NCBI GenBank assembly: GCA_949130485.1 | Contig: OX422185.1 | Coordinates: 14,879,011 to 14,943,010 of the forward strand | DNA from: Agelas oroides | Lineage: Eukaryota > Porifera > Demospongiae > Agelasida > Agelasidae | Direction: 5' to 3' | DNA: 64,000 nucleotides | Shown: positions 22,091 to 34,218 of the stretch, piece after piece | Layout: each line of letters starts with the position of its first letter | Position numbering within the stretch: the stretch's first letter is position 1 | Program-made: the position numbers and the translations under genes | Notes under the pieces: generated by a model | Databases searched by the model: none | What the model was told of the DNA's origin: nothing | Seen by the model: only the letters and a program-made list of their open reading frames with translations

Positions 22091-22698
22091 TAGCCTCGTT
22101 CCCAGGCTCTCCCCTCGCCCCGACGAAATAAAACGGAGGGGGAGAGCCTGGGACTGATTCGCACGTGATATCGCGGCACGACGACTTTGCACTAACCATT
22201 AAATAACCTGAAACGTCAATCACGTGAAGACCGCGAAGGAGCCGTGAAGTACTCTCAGCTCAGGAGTTTGTTACTACAACTCGTTTATTGTTGTGTAGCT
22301 ATGTTGGAGCTTTATATTGTGGTTGTGAGTTTATTTTGTACACTAGAGTGTAGCGCTAGCCAACTAAAGTCTTTCTTCATAGCCTCGTAGCAATTTTTTT
22401 TAAAGCGGAACATGGTAACAGTAAATAGGCAAAGATTTTCCTACGTACTGGGTACTTCTCGGACGTCGCTGCTGTTTGACCCGTGCCAAGGTCTCACCGA
22501 CGCAGTCACACCTTGTTTCAGTAGTATATCGTAGCTGTTCGAGTCAGCCAATCACGTGGCTGCATAATTGCGTCACGACTTTTGTAATTATTGCTGTGAC
22601 GTCTACGTGCCGCGATATCATGTGCGAATTGGTCCCAGGCTCTCCCACTCCATTTTTATTTTTCGACGGGGCGAGGGGAGAGCCTGGGAACGAGGCTA
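22091..22698. mobile_element. Family A 608-bp element, satellite copy 3
   Basis: Same borders and flanks. It follows copy 2 after 210 bp (three monomers plus 9 bp), forming an 818-bp higher-order unit with copy 4. Confidence 0.9.
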
Positions 22699-22908
22699 GG
22701 GTCTGGATGAGTGTATTCCATTAGTCTCGTTCACAGACTCTCAGTATGGTACTGTGTCTCACTGAGGGTCTGGGTGAGTGTATTGCATTAGTCTCGTTCA
22801 CAGACTCTCAGTATGGTACTGGGTCTCACTGAGGGTCTGGGTGAGTGTATTCCATTAGTCTCGTTCACAGACTCTGAGTATGGTACTGGGTCTCACTGAG
22901 GGTCTGGA

Positions 22909-23516
22909 TAGCCTCGTTCCCAGGCTCTCCCCTCGCCCCGACGAAATAAAACGGAGGGGGAGAGCCTGGGACTGATTCGCACGTGATATCGCGGCACGAC
23001 GACTTTGCACTAACCATTAAATAACCTGAAACGTCACTCACGTGAAGACCGCGAAGGAGCCGTGAAGTACTCTCAGCTCAGGAGTTTGTTACTACAACTC
23101 GTTTATTGTTGTGTAGCTATGTTGGAGCTTTATATTGTGGTTGTGAGTTTATTTTGTACACTAGAGTGTAGCGCTAGCCAACTAAAGTCTTTCTTCATAG
23201 CCTCGTAGCAATTTTTTTTAAAGCGGAACATGGTAACAGTAAATAGGCAAAGATTTTCCTACGTACTGGGTACTTCTCGGACGTCGCTGCTGTTTGACCC
23301 GTGCCAAGGTCTCACCGACGCAGTCACACCTTGTTTCAGTAGTATATCGTAGCTGTTCGAGTCAGCCAATCACGTGGCTGCATAATTGCGTCACGACTTT
23401 TGTAATTATTGCTGTGACGTCTACGTGCCGCGATATCACGTGCGAATCGGTCCCAGGCTCTCCCACTCCATTTTTATTTTTCGTCGGGGCGAGGGGAGAG
23501 CCTGGGAACGAGGCTA
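22909..23516. mobile_element. Family A 608-bp element, satellite copy 4
   Basis: Same borders and flanks. The 1.8 kb of satellite after it is nearly identical to the satellite after copy 5, showing a 2420-bp tandem duplication. Confidence 0.9.
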
Positions 23517-25328
23517 GGGTCTGGATGAGTGTATTCCATTAGTCTCATTCCCAGACTCTCAGTATGGTACTGTGTCTCACTGAGGGTCTGGGTGAGTGTA
23601 TTCCATTAGTCTCGTTCACAGACTCTCAGTATGGCACTGGATCTCACTGAGGGTCTGGGTGAGTGTATTCCATTAGTCTCGTTCACAGACTCTCAGTATG
23701 GTACTGGGTCTCGCTGAGGGTCAGGGTGAGTGTATTCCATTAGTCTCGTTCACAGACTCTCAGTATGGTACTGGGTCTCGCTGAGGGTCTGGGTGAGTGT
23801 ATTCCATTAGTCTCGTTCACAGACTCTCAGTATGGTACTGGGTCTCACTGAGGGTATGGGTGGGTGTATTCGATTAGTCTCGTTCCCAGACTCTCAGTGT
23901 GGTACTGGGTCTCGCTGAGGGTCTGGGTGAGTGTATTCCATTAGTCTCGTTCACAGACTCTCAGTATGGTACTGGGTCTCACTGAGGGTCTGGGTGAGTG
24001 TATTCCATTAGTCTCGTTCACAGACTCTCAGTATGGTACCGGGTCTCACTGAGGGTCTGGGTGAGTGTATTACATTAGTCTCGTTCATAGACTCTCAGTA
24101 TGGTACTGGGTCTCGCTGAGGGTATGGGCGGGTGTATTCCATTAGTCTCGTTCCCAGACTCTCAGTATAGTACTGGGTCTAACTGAGGGTCTGGGTGAGT
24201 GTATTCCATTAGTCTCGTTCACAGACTCTCAGTATGGTACTGTGTCTCACTGAGGGTCTGGGTGAGTGTATTCCATTAGTCTCGTTCACAGACTCTCAGT
24301 ATGGTACTGGGTCTTACTGAGGGTCTGGGTGAGTGTATTACATTAGTCTCATTCACAGACTCTCAGTATGGTGCTGGGTCTCACTGAGGGTCTGGATGAG
24401 TGTATTCCATTAGTCTCGTTCACAGACTCTCAGTATGGTACTGGGTCTTACTGAGGGTCTGGGTGAGTGTATTACATTAGTCTCATTCACAGACTCTCAG
24501 TATGGTACTGGGTCTCACTGAGGGTCTGGATGAGTGTATTCCATTAGTCTCGTTCACAGACTCTCAGTATGGTACTGGGTCACACTGAGGGTCTGGGTGA
24601 GTGTATACCATTAGTCTCGTTCACAGACCCTCAGTATGGTACTGGGTCTCACTGAGGGTCTGGGTGAGTGTATTCCATTAGTCTCGTTCACAGACTCAGT
24701 ATGGTACTGGGTCTCACTGAGGGTCTCGGTGAGTGTATTCCATTAGTGTCGTTCACAGACTCTCAGTATGATACTGTGTCTCACTGATGGTCTGGGTGAG
24801 TGTATTACATTAGTCTCGTTCACAGACTCTCAGTATGGTACTGGGTCTCACTGAGGGTATGGGTGGGTGTATTCCATTAGTCTCGTTCACAGACTCTCAG
24901 TATGGTACTGGGTCTCGCTGAGGATCTGGGTGAGTGTATGCCATTAGTCTCGTTCACAGACTCTCAGTATCGTACCGGGTCTCGCTGAAGGTCTGGGTGA
25001 GTGTATTCCCAGTATCGTTCACAGACTCTCAGTATGGTACTGGGTCTCGCTGAGGGTCTCGGTGAGTGTATTCCATTAGTCTCGTTCACAGACTCTCAGT
25101 ATGGTACTGGGTCTCGCTGTGGGTCTGGGTGAGTGTATTACATTAGTCTCGTTCACAGACTCTCAGTATGGTACTGGGTCTTGCTGAGGGTCTGGGTGAG
25201 TGTATTCCATTAGTCTCGTTCACAGACTCTCAGTATGGTACTGGGTCTCGCTGAGGGTCTGGGTGAGTGTATTACATTAGTCTCGTTCACAGACTGAGTA
25301 TGGTACTGGGTCTCACTGAGGGTCTGGA

Positions 25329-25936
25329 TAGCCTCGTTCCCAGGCTCTCCCCTCGCCCCGACGAAATAAAACGGAGGGGGAGAGCCTGGGACTGATTCGC
25401 ACGTGATATCGCGGCATGATGACTTTGCACTAACCATTAAATAACCTGAAACGTCACTCACGTGAAGACCGCGAAGGAGCCGTGAAGTACTCTCAGCTCA
25501 GGAGTTTGTTACTACAACTCGTTTATTGTTGTGTAGCTATGTTGGAGCTTTATATTGTGGTTGTGAGTTTATTTTGTACACTAGAGTGTAGCGCTAGCCA
25601 ACTAAAGTCTTTCTTCATAGCCTCGTAGCAATTTTTTTTAAAGCGGAACATGGTAACAGTAAATAGGCAAAGATTTTCCTACGTACTGGGTACTTCTCGG
25701 ACGTCGCTGCTGTTTGACCCGTGCCAAGGTCTCACCGACGCAGTCACACCTTGTTTCAGTAGTATATCGTAGCTGTTCGAGTCAGCCAATCACGTGGCTG
25801 CATAATTGCGTCACGACTTTTGTAATTATTGCTGTGACGTCTACGTGCCGCGATATCACGTGCGAATCGGTCCCAGGCTCTCCCACTCCATTTTTATTTT
25901 TCGTCGGGGCGAGGGGAGAGCCTGGGAACGAGGCTA
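25329..25936. mobile_element. Family A 608-bp element, satellite copy 5
   Basis: Same borders and flanks. It begins the second 2420-bp higher-order unit. No further copy occurs in the remaining 4.5 kb of the array. Confidence 0.9.
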
Positions 25937-28900
25937 GGGTCTGGATGAGTGTATTCCATTAGTCTCATTCCCAGACTCTCAGTATGGTACTGTGTCTCAC
26001 TGAGGGTCTGGGTGAGTGTATTCCATTAGTCTCGTTCACAGACTCTCAGTATGGCACTGGATCTCACTGAGGGTCTGGGTGAGTGTATTCCATTAGTCTC
26101 GTTCACAGACTCTCAGTATGGTACTGGGTCTCGCTGAGGGTCAGGGTGAGTGTATTCCATTAGTCTCGTTCACAGACTCTCAGTATGGTACTGGGTCTCG
26201 CTGAGGGTCTGGGTGAGTGTATTCCATTAGTCTCGTTCACAGACTCTCAGTATGGTACTGGGTCTCACTGAGGGTATGGGTGGGTGTATTCGATTAGTCT
26301 CGTTCCCAGACTCTCAGTGTGGTACTGGGTCTCGCTGAGGGTCTGGGTGAGTGTATTCCATTGGTCTCGTTCACAGACTCTCAGTATGGTACTGGGTCTC
26401 ACTGAGGGTCTGGGTGAGTGTATTCCATTAGTCTCGTTCACAGACTCTCAGTATGGTACCGGGTCTCACTGAGGGTCTGGGTGAGTGTATTACATTAGTC
26501 TCGTTCATAGACTCTCAGTATGGTACTGGGTCTCGCTGAGGGTATGGGCGGGTGTATTCCATTAGTCTCGTTCCCAGACTCTCAGTATAGTACTGGGTCT
26601 CACTGAGGGTCTGGGTGAGTGTATTCCATTAGTCTCGTTCACAGACTCTCAGTATGGTACTGTGTCTCACTGAGGGTCTGGGTGAGTGTATTCCATTAGT
26701 CTCGTTCACAGACTCTCAGTATGGTACTGGGTCTTACTGAGGGTCTGGGTGAGTGTATTACATTAGTCTCATTCACAGACTCTCAGTATGGTGCTGGGTC
26801 TCACTGAGGGTCTGGATGAGTGTATTCCATTAGTCTCGTTCACAGACTCTCAGTATGGTACTGGGTCTTACTGAGGGTCTGGGTGAGTGTATTACATTAG
26901 TCTCATTCACAGACTCTCAGTATGGTACTGGGTCTCACTGAGGGTCTGGATGAGTGTATTCCATTAGTCTCGTTCACAGACTCTCAGTATGGTACTGGGT
27001 CACACTGAGGGTCTGGGTGAGTGTATACCATTAGTCTCGTTCACAGACCCTCAGTATGGTACTGGGTCTCACTGAGGGTCTGGGTGAGTGTATTCCATTA
27101 GTCTCGTTCACAGACTCAGTATGGTACTGGGTCTCACTGAGGGTCTCGGTGAGTGTATTCCATTAGTGTCGTTCACAGACTCTCAGTATGATACTGTGTC
27201 TCACTGAGGGTCTGGGTGAGTGTATTACATTAGTCTCGTTCACAGACTCTCAGTATGGTACTGGGTCTCACTGAGGGTATGGGTGGGTGTATTCCATTAG
27301 TCTCGTTCACAGACTCTCAGTATGGTACTGGGTCTCGCTGAGGATCTGGGTGAGTGTATGCCATTAGTCTCGTTCACAGACTCTCAGTATCGTACCGGGT
27401 CTCGCTGAAGGTCTGGGTTAGTGTATTCCCAGTATCGTTCACAGACTCTCAGTATGGTACTGGGTCTCGCTGAGGGTCTCGGTGAGTGTATTCCATTAGT
27501 CTCGTTCACAGACTCTCAGTATGGTACTGGGTCTCGCTGTGGGTCTGGGTGAGTGTATTACATTAGTCTCGTTCACAGACTCTCAGTATGGTACTGGGTC
27601 TTGCTGAGGGTCTGGGTGAGTGTATTCCATTAGTCTCGTTCACAGACTCTCAGTATGGTACTGGGTCTCGCTGAGGGTCTGGGTGAGTGTATTCCATTAG
27701 TCTCGTTCACAGACTCTCAGTATGGTACTGGGTCTCGCTGAGGGTATTGGTGGGTGTATACCATTAGTCTCGTTCACAGACTCTCAGTATGGTACTGTGT
27801 CTCACTGAGGGTCTGGGTGAGTGTATTCCATTAGTCTTCTTCACAGACTCTCAGTATTGTACTGGGTCTCACTGAGGGTCTGGGTGAGTGTATTCCATTA
27901 GTCTCGTTCACAGACTCTTAGTATGGTACTGGGTGTCGCTGATGGTCTGGGTGAGTGTATTCCCAGTCTCGTTCACAGACTCTCAGTATGGTACTTGGTC
28001 TAACTGAGGGTCTGGGTGAGTGTATTACATTAGTCTCGTTCACAGACTCTCAGTATGGTACTGGATCTCACTGAGGGTCTGGGTGAGTGTGTTACATTAG
28101 TCTCGTTCACAGACTCTCAGTATGGTACTGGGTCTCGCTGAGGGTATGGGTGGGTGTATTCCATTAGTCTCGTTCCCAGACTCTCAGTATGGTACTGGGT
28201 CTCACTGAGGCTGTGTGAGTGTATTCCATTAGTCTCGTTCACAGACTCTCAGTATTGTACCGGGTCTCACTGAGGCTGAGTGAGTGTATTGCATTAGTCT
28301 CGTTCCCAGACCATCAGTATGGTACTGGGTCTCACTGAGGGTCTGGGTGAGTGTATTCCATTAGTCTCGTTCACAGACTCTCAGTATGGTACTGGGTCTC
28401 GCTGAGGGTGTGGGTGAGTGTATTCCATTAGTCTCGTTCACAGGCTCTCTGTATGGTAATTGGTCTAACTGAAGGTCTGGTTTAGTGTATTCCATTAGTC
28501 TCGTTCACAGGCTCTCAGTATGGTACTGGGTCTCACTGAGGGTCTGGGTGAGGGTATTCCATTAGTCTCGTTCACAGACTCTCAGTATGGTACTGGGTCT
28601 CACTGAGGGTCTGGGTGAGTGTATTCCATTAGTGTCGTTCACAGACTCTCAGTATGATACTGTGTCTCACTGAGGGTCTGGGTGAGTGTATTACATTAGT
28701 CTCGTTCACAGACTCTCAGTATGGTACTGGGTCTCACTGAGGGTATGGGTGGGTGTATTCCATTAGTCTCGTTCACAGACTCTCAGTATGGTACTGGGTC
28801 TCGCTGAGGATCTGGGTGAGTGTATGCCATTAGTCTCGTTCACAGACTCTCAGTATCGTACCGGGTCTCGCTGAAGGTCTGGGTTAGTGTATTCCCAGTA

Positions 28901-30495
28901 TCGTTCACAGACTCTCAGTATGGTACTGGGTCTCGCTGAGGGTCTCGGTGAGTGTATTCCATTAGTCTCGTTCACAGACTCTCAGTATGGTACTGGGTCT
29001 CGCTGTGGGTCTGGGTGAGTGTATTACATTAGTCTCGTTCACAGACTCTCAGTATGGTACTGGGTCTTGCTGAGGGTCTGGGTGAGTGTATTCCATTAGT
29101 CTCGTTCACAGACTCTCAGTATGGTACTGGGTCTCGCTGAGGGTCTGGGTGAGTGTATTCCATTAGTCTCGTTCACAGACTCTCAGTATGGTACTGGGTC
29201 TCGCTGAGGGTATTGGTGGGTGTATACCATTAGTCTCGTTCACAGACTCTCAGTATGGTACTGTGTCTCACTGAGGGTCTGGGTGAGTGTATTCCATTAG
29301 TCTTCTTCACAGACTCTCAGTATTGTACTGGGTCTCACTGAGGGTCTGGGTGAGTGTATTCCATTAGTCTCGTTCACAGACTCTTAGTATGGTACTGGGT
29401 CTCGCTGATGGTCTGGGTGAGTGTATTCCCAGTCTCGTTCACAGACTCTCAGTATGGTACTTGGTCTAACTGAGGGTCTGGGTGAGTGTATTACATTAGT
29501 CTCGTTCACAGACTCTCAGTATGGTACTGGATCTCACTGAGGGTCTGGGTGAGTGTGTTACATTAGTCTCGTTCACAGACTCTCAGTATGGTACTGGGTC
29601 TCGCTGAGGGTATGGGTGGGTGTATTCCATTAGTCTCGTTCCCAGACTTTCAGTATGGTACTGGGTCTCACTGAGGCTGTGTGAGTGTATTCCATTAGTC
29701 TCGTTCACAGACTCTCAGTATTGTACCGGGTCTCACTGAGGCTGAGTGAGTGTATTGCATTAGTCTCGTTCCCAGACCATCAGTATGGTACTGGGTCTCA
29801 CTGAGGGTCTGGGTGAGTGTATTCCATTAGTCTCGTTCACAGACTCTCAGTATGGTACTGGGTCTCGCTGAGGGTGTGGGTGAGTGTATTCCATTAGTCT
29901 CGTTCACAGGCTCTCTGTATGGTAATTGGTCTAACTGAAGGTCTGGTTTAGTGTATTCCATTAGTCTCGTTCACAGGCTCTCAGTATGGTACTGGGTCTC
30001 ACTGAGGGTCTGGGTGAGTGTATTCCATTAGTCTCGTTCACAGACTCTCAGTATGGTACTGTGTCTCGCTGAGGGTCTGGGTGAGTGTATTACATTAGTC
30101 TCGTTTACTTACCCTCAGTATGGTACTGGGTCTAACTGAGGTCTGGGTGAGTGTATTCCATTAGTCTCGTTTACTGACTCTCAGTATGGTACTTGGTCTC
30201 TCTGAGGGTCTGGGTGAGTGTAATCCATTAGTCTCGTTCACAGACTCTCAGTATTGTACTGTGTCTCGCTGAGGGTGTGGGTGAGTGTATTACAGTAGTC
30301 TCGTTCACAGACTCTCAGTATGGTACTGTGTCTCACTGAGGGTCTGGGTGAGTGTATGCCATTAGTCTCCTTCACAGACTCTCAGTATGGTACTGGGTCT
30401 CACTGAGGGTCTGGGTGAGTGTATTCCATTAGTCTCGTTCACAGACTCTCAGTATGGTACTGGGTCTCACTTAGGGTCTGGGTGTGTGTATTTCC

Positions 30496-33240
30496 AGGTA
30501 CATGTAATCACATTGCCTGTAGCTGCATGAATGTAAAATATATCGCCGTAGATCAGAAATTTTGCCGCATGAAAACAATTTTGTTGGTACCCTACTATGA
30601 CAAAATTTCTTATTTGTTGCCTAGGTAACAGGTTATATTGCATACAGCTGCAAAAGCTATGCTGACCAATCTCTGAGTGACTACTGTTTCCTACTACAAG
30701 TAAATTGAACTGCTGTGTAGTATGATGAGAATTAACAAACCTAATTACCATTACCATCACTCCATCAAAGAGCTTGGGCAGACACTTGTCTCTATGGCTA
30801 ATGTATACCAGATGTTATGGTGTATGCATCATTTGCTAATGATTATCTAGCTAGCTCACGGCTGTTTTTCGCGGACATTTAGCGATTAATTAAACGCGTG
30901 TAAGTACATTTACGGTATGCAATGGTTACGCCCCCAAAGCTAATCTGAAATTTCTACAGTTTATAAAACTCTCAGGCATGCTAGCCATGCCAAGAATTCG
31001 CCGATTTACATTCCTAACAGTTCATACATGCCATGGTAACAGCCCTAGCTGCAACTGCGCAACTGGAGCGTTTTACAAAACCATTTGCACAGCTGCTTCA
31101 AGGTGGAACCTCGCACGCAGGTTCAATTAGTACCAGCGCATGAAGCCTTATATCTTACCACGGGAAGCGCTTCAGCGGGACTGCTCTGCAGGAAACAAGT
31201 ACTTAAGGATACAGGTAGTTAATTTACCGCCGAGCTAAACAGTACTTATTTTTTCTAGAGAGTTACAAGCTCTTAAAATAAAGATAAATTTACTCAGTAA
31301 TGTATGTGAGGAGAGGCTGCTAAAGGCAAACAGCAGTGTATAAATGTACATAATAGGTGCTGAGAGTTCTGTTCCAGCTTATGTGACAACTGATGGACTT
31401 GATGACCCCCCAAGATTGTTCTACAGTGGCAGCTGGGAAACTGTGGTGAGACGTCCAACTGTCGTCTCCATTACTGCACCAATGTTTTCACCTAGGAGAA
31501 ACACAGAGAAAGAGTGTATAGTACATAACATACAGCATACTCTACAGGCTCATTGCTATGTTGAGATGAAAATTAGTTTTTTTTTTAGTTTTGAGCACTA
31601 GACACAGCATACAAGAAACCATCCATAGGATGATTCGGCCCGAGAGCCTTCGTCAGTGTGTCCTGCTGTTCTGATGATCTGGCAGAGTTGCTACTGTGAT
31701 TAGACTTTTGAAATCTGTGGTCTGAGAATAAATTCTGTACTCCTGTATGCCAACTCTACTTAGGGTTTTAAAATCAGTATACTCAGCTGCCATACGATAT
31801 CTTAGAGTGTGCCAATTACTGCTGCACATGGATCGAGAAATCTAGAGATGTGTCATGCTTCAACCACCAGCTTGACAACCTCACTGTGTATCTGATGTCG
31901 CAGGACCTGCTAGGCCAGAATGTTTATAAAGCATCATCATGAGCATGTTCGGTACACTCTGGACTGACCAACTCAGTTTGAATTTTAATAATCGTAAACT
32001 GCCCTCAATCCCCAGGTGTTAACCTACCTTCACGGCACATGTCAAGATCACCCAGCCCTTCCCCTCCCTATTTGCACACTGAAAAAAAGAAAGTGGATGT
32101 CTGAGAATGAGACAATGGAGTCAACATACCAGGGGTTAGTCTCATGCCCACTGGCTCGCGAGACTAACCAAGGCTTAACAGCGTCGGATCCAAACCCAGG
32201 AACACGACTGAAAAAGATAATCAGGGAACTAAACCAGAAAATACTTTGTTGGTATCCTAGCTAGTTTGCTTTTTATGTATCTTTATAGACCCCCTCTTCT
32301 CCCAATAAACCAGCCTTGCTGCATTACCAGGCATCAACGGGTGAACATGCCTAACGGGTACATGCAATATAGTACCCCCCCCTTTGGTAGTGCATACCGC
32401 GCTACAAAAAATAAGTACTGTATTAGCTTTATACCAACTTACAAGTTCATGCTTTTCTCTCGTAGGAGCCACTCTCTGCTTCTGCTGAAGCGCTTCTGGT
32501 TAGCGGTGACGGTGCCAGTTACTTGAAGAAGCATCGCTTGACGTTGGACAGCGTATCATCGGCGTCCTTCATCGGATTTCGCTATTTATTTCGCTGAAAT
32601 GTACAGCTGGCTCTTCTGTACAATTCTAGTTTGCCCACGTGGCTCCAGCGGTCACGCTCTGATCATGTGAAGCCTGAAAAAAACCCAGGAAATAAACCGG
32701 AAGTGTGGTTGCTACGCGTTGCTAACCGCAGGAAAAAAATTTGGGGGCGTGTCTTAATGTCCACACGTGAATGTGCGGAAAACAGCCGTGAGCTGATGGT
32801 AGTAATTGACAAGTTGTGATAACGGACAAGTGCCTGAACTGCTTGATGAAATTGTGAGGGGGATGATACTAAACCCAGAATTCTCTTTGTAAAGGGGGTG
32901 GGGTTCATATGCAACTAACGCCCTAGCTTTTATCATTGAATGCTCCATCACTAGGCAGGACCCCAGACATTTGTGTGACTGAGGGTACTTCCCTTGACTG
33001 TCAAGAAACTTGCTTTTGGGTTTAGTACACACATATTTGTAGTTGGGCACCGTCCCTCCTACATCCACCTCACATACACCCACCCACCTACATCAATCCT
33101 GGGAGCAATTCTAAGCTCACTGAGACCGGGGTAACAAACAAGTGATACGGTGTGTTTTTTTTGTGCTTGTTTGTTTGTTTGTTTGGTATAGCTTGGTACC
33201 ATGATTTCATTGCACGTGCAGTTGTAGCACTCGTTACCTT
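30496..33240. other. Low-structure region, no confirmed gene
   Basis: A full X-box-like palindrome gttgcctaggtaac lies at 30616-30629. An open stretch at 31357-31446 (GAESSVPAYVTTDGLDDPP...) ends at gtgaga and could be an exon, but its 3' splice site is weak. A short tagtctc/gagacta hairpin lies at 32134-32169 and looks like the smallest family-A relic. 32013-32130 has an open stretch after a pyrimidine tract but no donor. I do not call genes here. Confidence 0.4.
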
Positions 33241-33244
33241 TGGC

Positions 33245-33330
33245 ATCTTTGTTGCCTGATTAATGAGCTCCCAGACCCTCCGTGTGCCTCTATAATGAGG
33301 GTAGAAAAACCTTGTTACCATGGTGATGGC
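33245..33330 (+). repeat. Dispersed repeat with half X-box
   Basis: taatgagctcccagaccctc and then gttaccatggtgatgg match the copies at 9620 and 36955. Confidence 0.6.
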
Positions 33331-33461
33331 TACCAGGTTATACAAATGAATGCACAGTGAACCAGAGAGAGAGTTTTCATGATCAGTCAAGCTGAATTCT
33401 CTCGACTTCATGAGCATCTAGGATTCTGCCTATAGTGGAGTGCTCGATGATGAACTCTAGT

Positions 33462-34098
33462 AGGTTTTTTGAATGTGGACCCCTCCCTCCCTATGTCCAC
33501 CTTGTGTCCAGGTTTTTTTTCGAATGTGGACCCCTCCCTCCCTACGTCCATCTTGTGTCCAGGTTTTTTGAATGTGGACCCCTCCCTCCCTACTTCCACC
33601 TTGTGTCCAAGTTTTTTTTTTAACGTGGACCCCTCCCTCCCTACGTCCATCTTGTGTCCAGGTTTTTTGAATGTGGACCCCTCCCTCCCTACGTCCATCT
33701 TGTGTCCAGGTTTTTTGAATGTGGACCCCTCCCTCCCTATGTCCATCTTGTGTCCAGGTTTTTTGAATGTGGACCCCTCCCTCCCTACGTCCACCTGGTG
33801 TCCAAGTTTTTTTTTAATGTGGACCCCTCCCTCCCTACGTCCATCTTGTGTCCAGGTTTTTTGAATGTGGACCCCTCCCTCCCTACGTCCACCTTGTGTC
33901 CAGGTTTTTTGAATGTGGACCCCTCCCTCCCTATGTCCACCTTGTGTCCAGGTTTTTTGAATGTGGACCCCTCCCTCCCTACGTCCATCTTGTGTCCAGG
34001 TTTTTTTTAATGTGGACCCCTCCCTCCCTACGTCCATCTTGTGTCCAGGTTTTTTGAATGTGGACCCCTCCCTCCCTACGTCCACCTTGTGTCCACCT
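33462..34098. repeat. 48-bp minisatellite, ~13 units
   Basis: The unit is ggttttttgaatgtggac plus ccctccctccctacgtcc and a cttgtgtcca end. Variation is mostly single-base (tac/tat, cat/cac) plus changes in the T-run. Because 48 is a multiple of three, the minus strand is open for 232 codons with a 16-residue period (GREGSTFKKPGHK...). The T-run length changes shift frames between units, which argues against coding. Confidence 0.95.
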
Positions 34099-34218
34099 GT
34101 TGTCATTTACATGATAAGTGTTCCAAGGCCTTCCCTGTTTTTCACCGCTCTTATCTCGAAACGTAAACTGAAATGCAAAACATGGGGGCTGGCTAGTGTA
34201 TATGTTGGACTTTTTCAC

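Larger units (their letters stand above)
19850..30495. repeat. 67-bp satellite array, ~113 monomers
   Basis: The monomer runs tagtctcgttcacagactct, cagtatggtactgggtct, cactgagggtctgggtgag, tgtattccat. Within it CCCAGACTCTCAGT (in variants with ccc) faces ACTGAGGGTCTGGG with 13 of 14 matching around a 15-nt loop, which itself holds cagta-tgg-tactg. Monomer variants recur in blocks: an 818-bp unit twice (22091-22908, 22909-23726), a 2420-bp unit (from 22909 and from 25329), and a 1466-bp repeat (for example 27165 and 28631). Five 608-bp transposon copies are included. No gene lies inside. Confidence 0.97.

Noticed and set aside
19850-30495. CRISPR-like regular array
   Set aside because: The units are contiguous 67-bp monomers without unique spacers, and the genome is eukaryotic.
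33408-34106. 232-codon minus-strand reading frame
   Set aside because: It is the 48-bp minisatellite read through; T-run length changes shift the frame between units.
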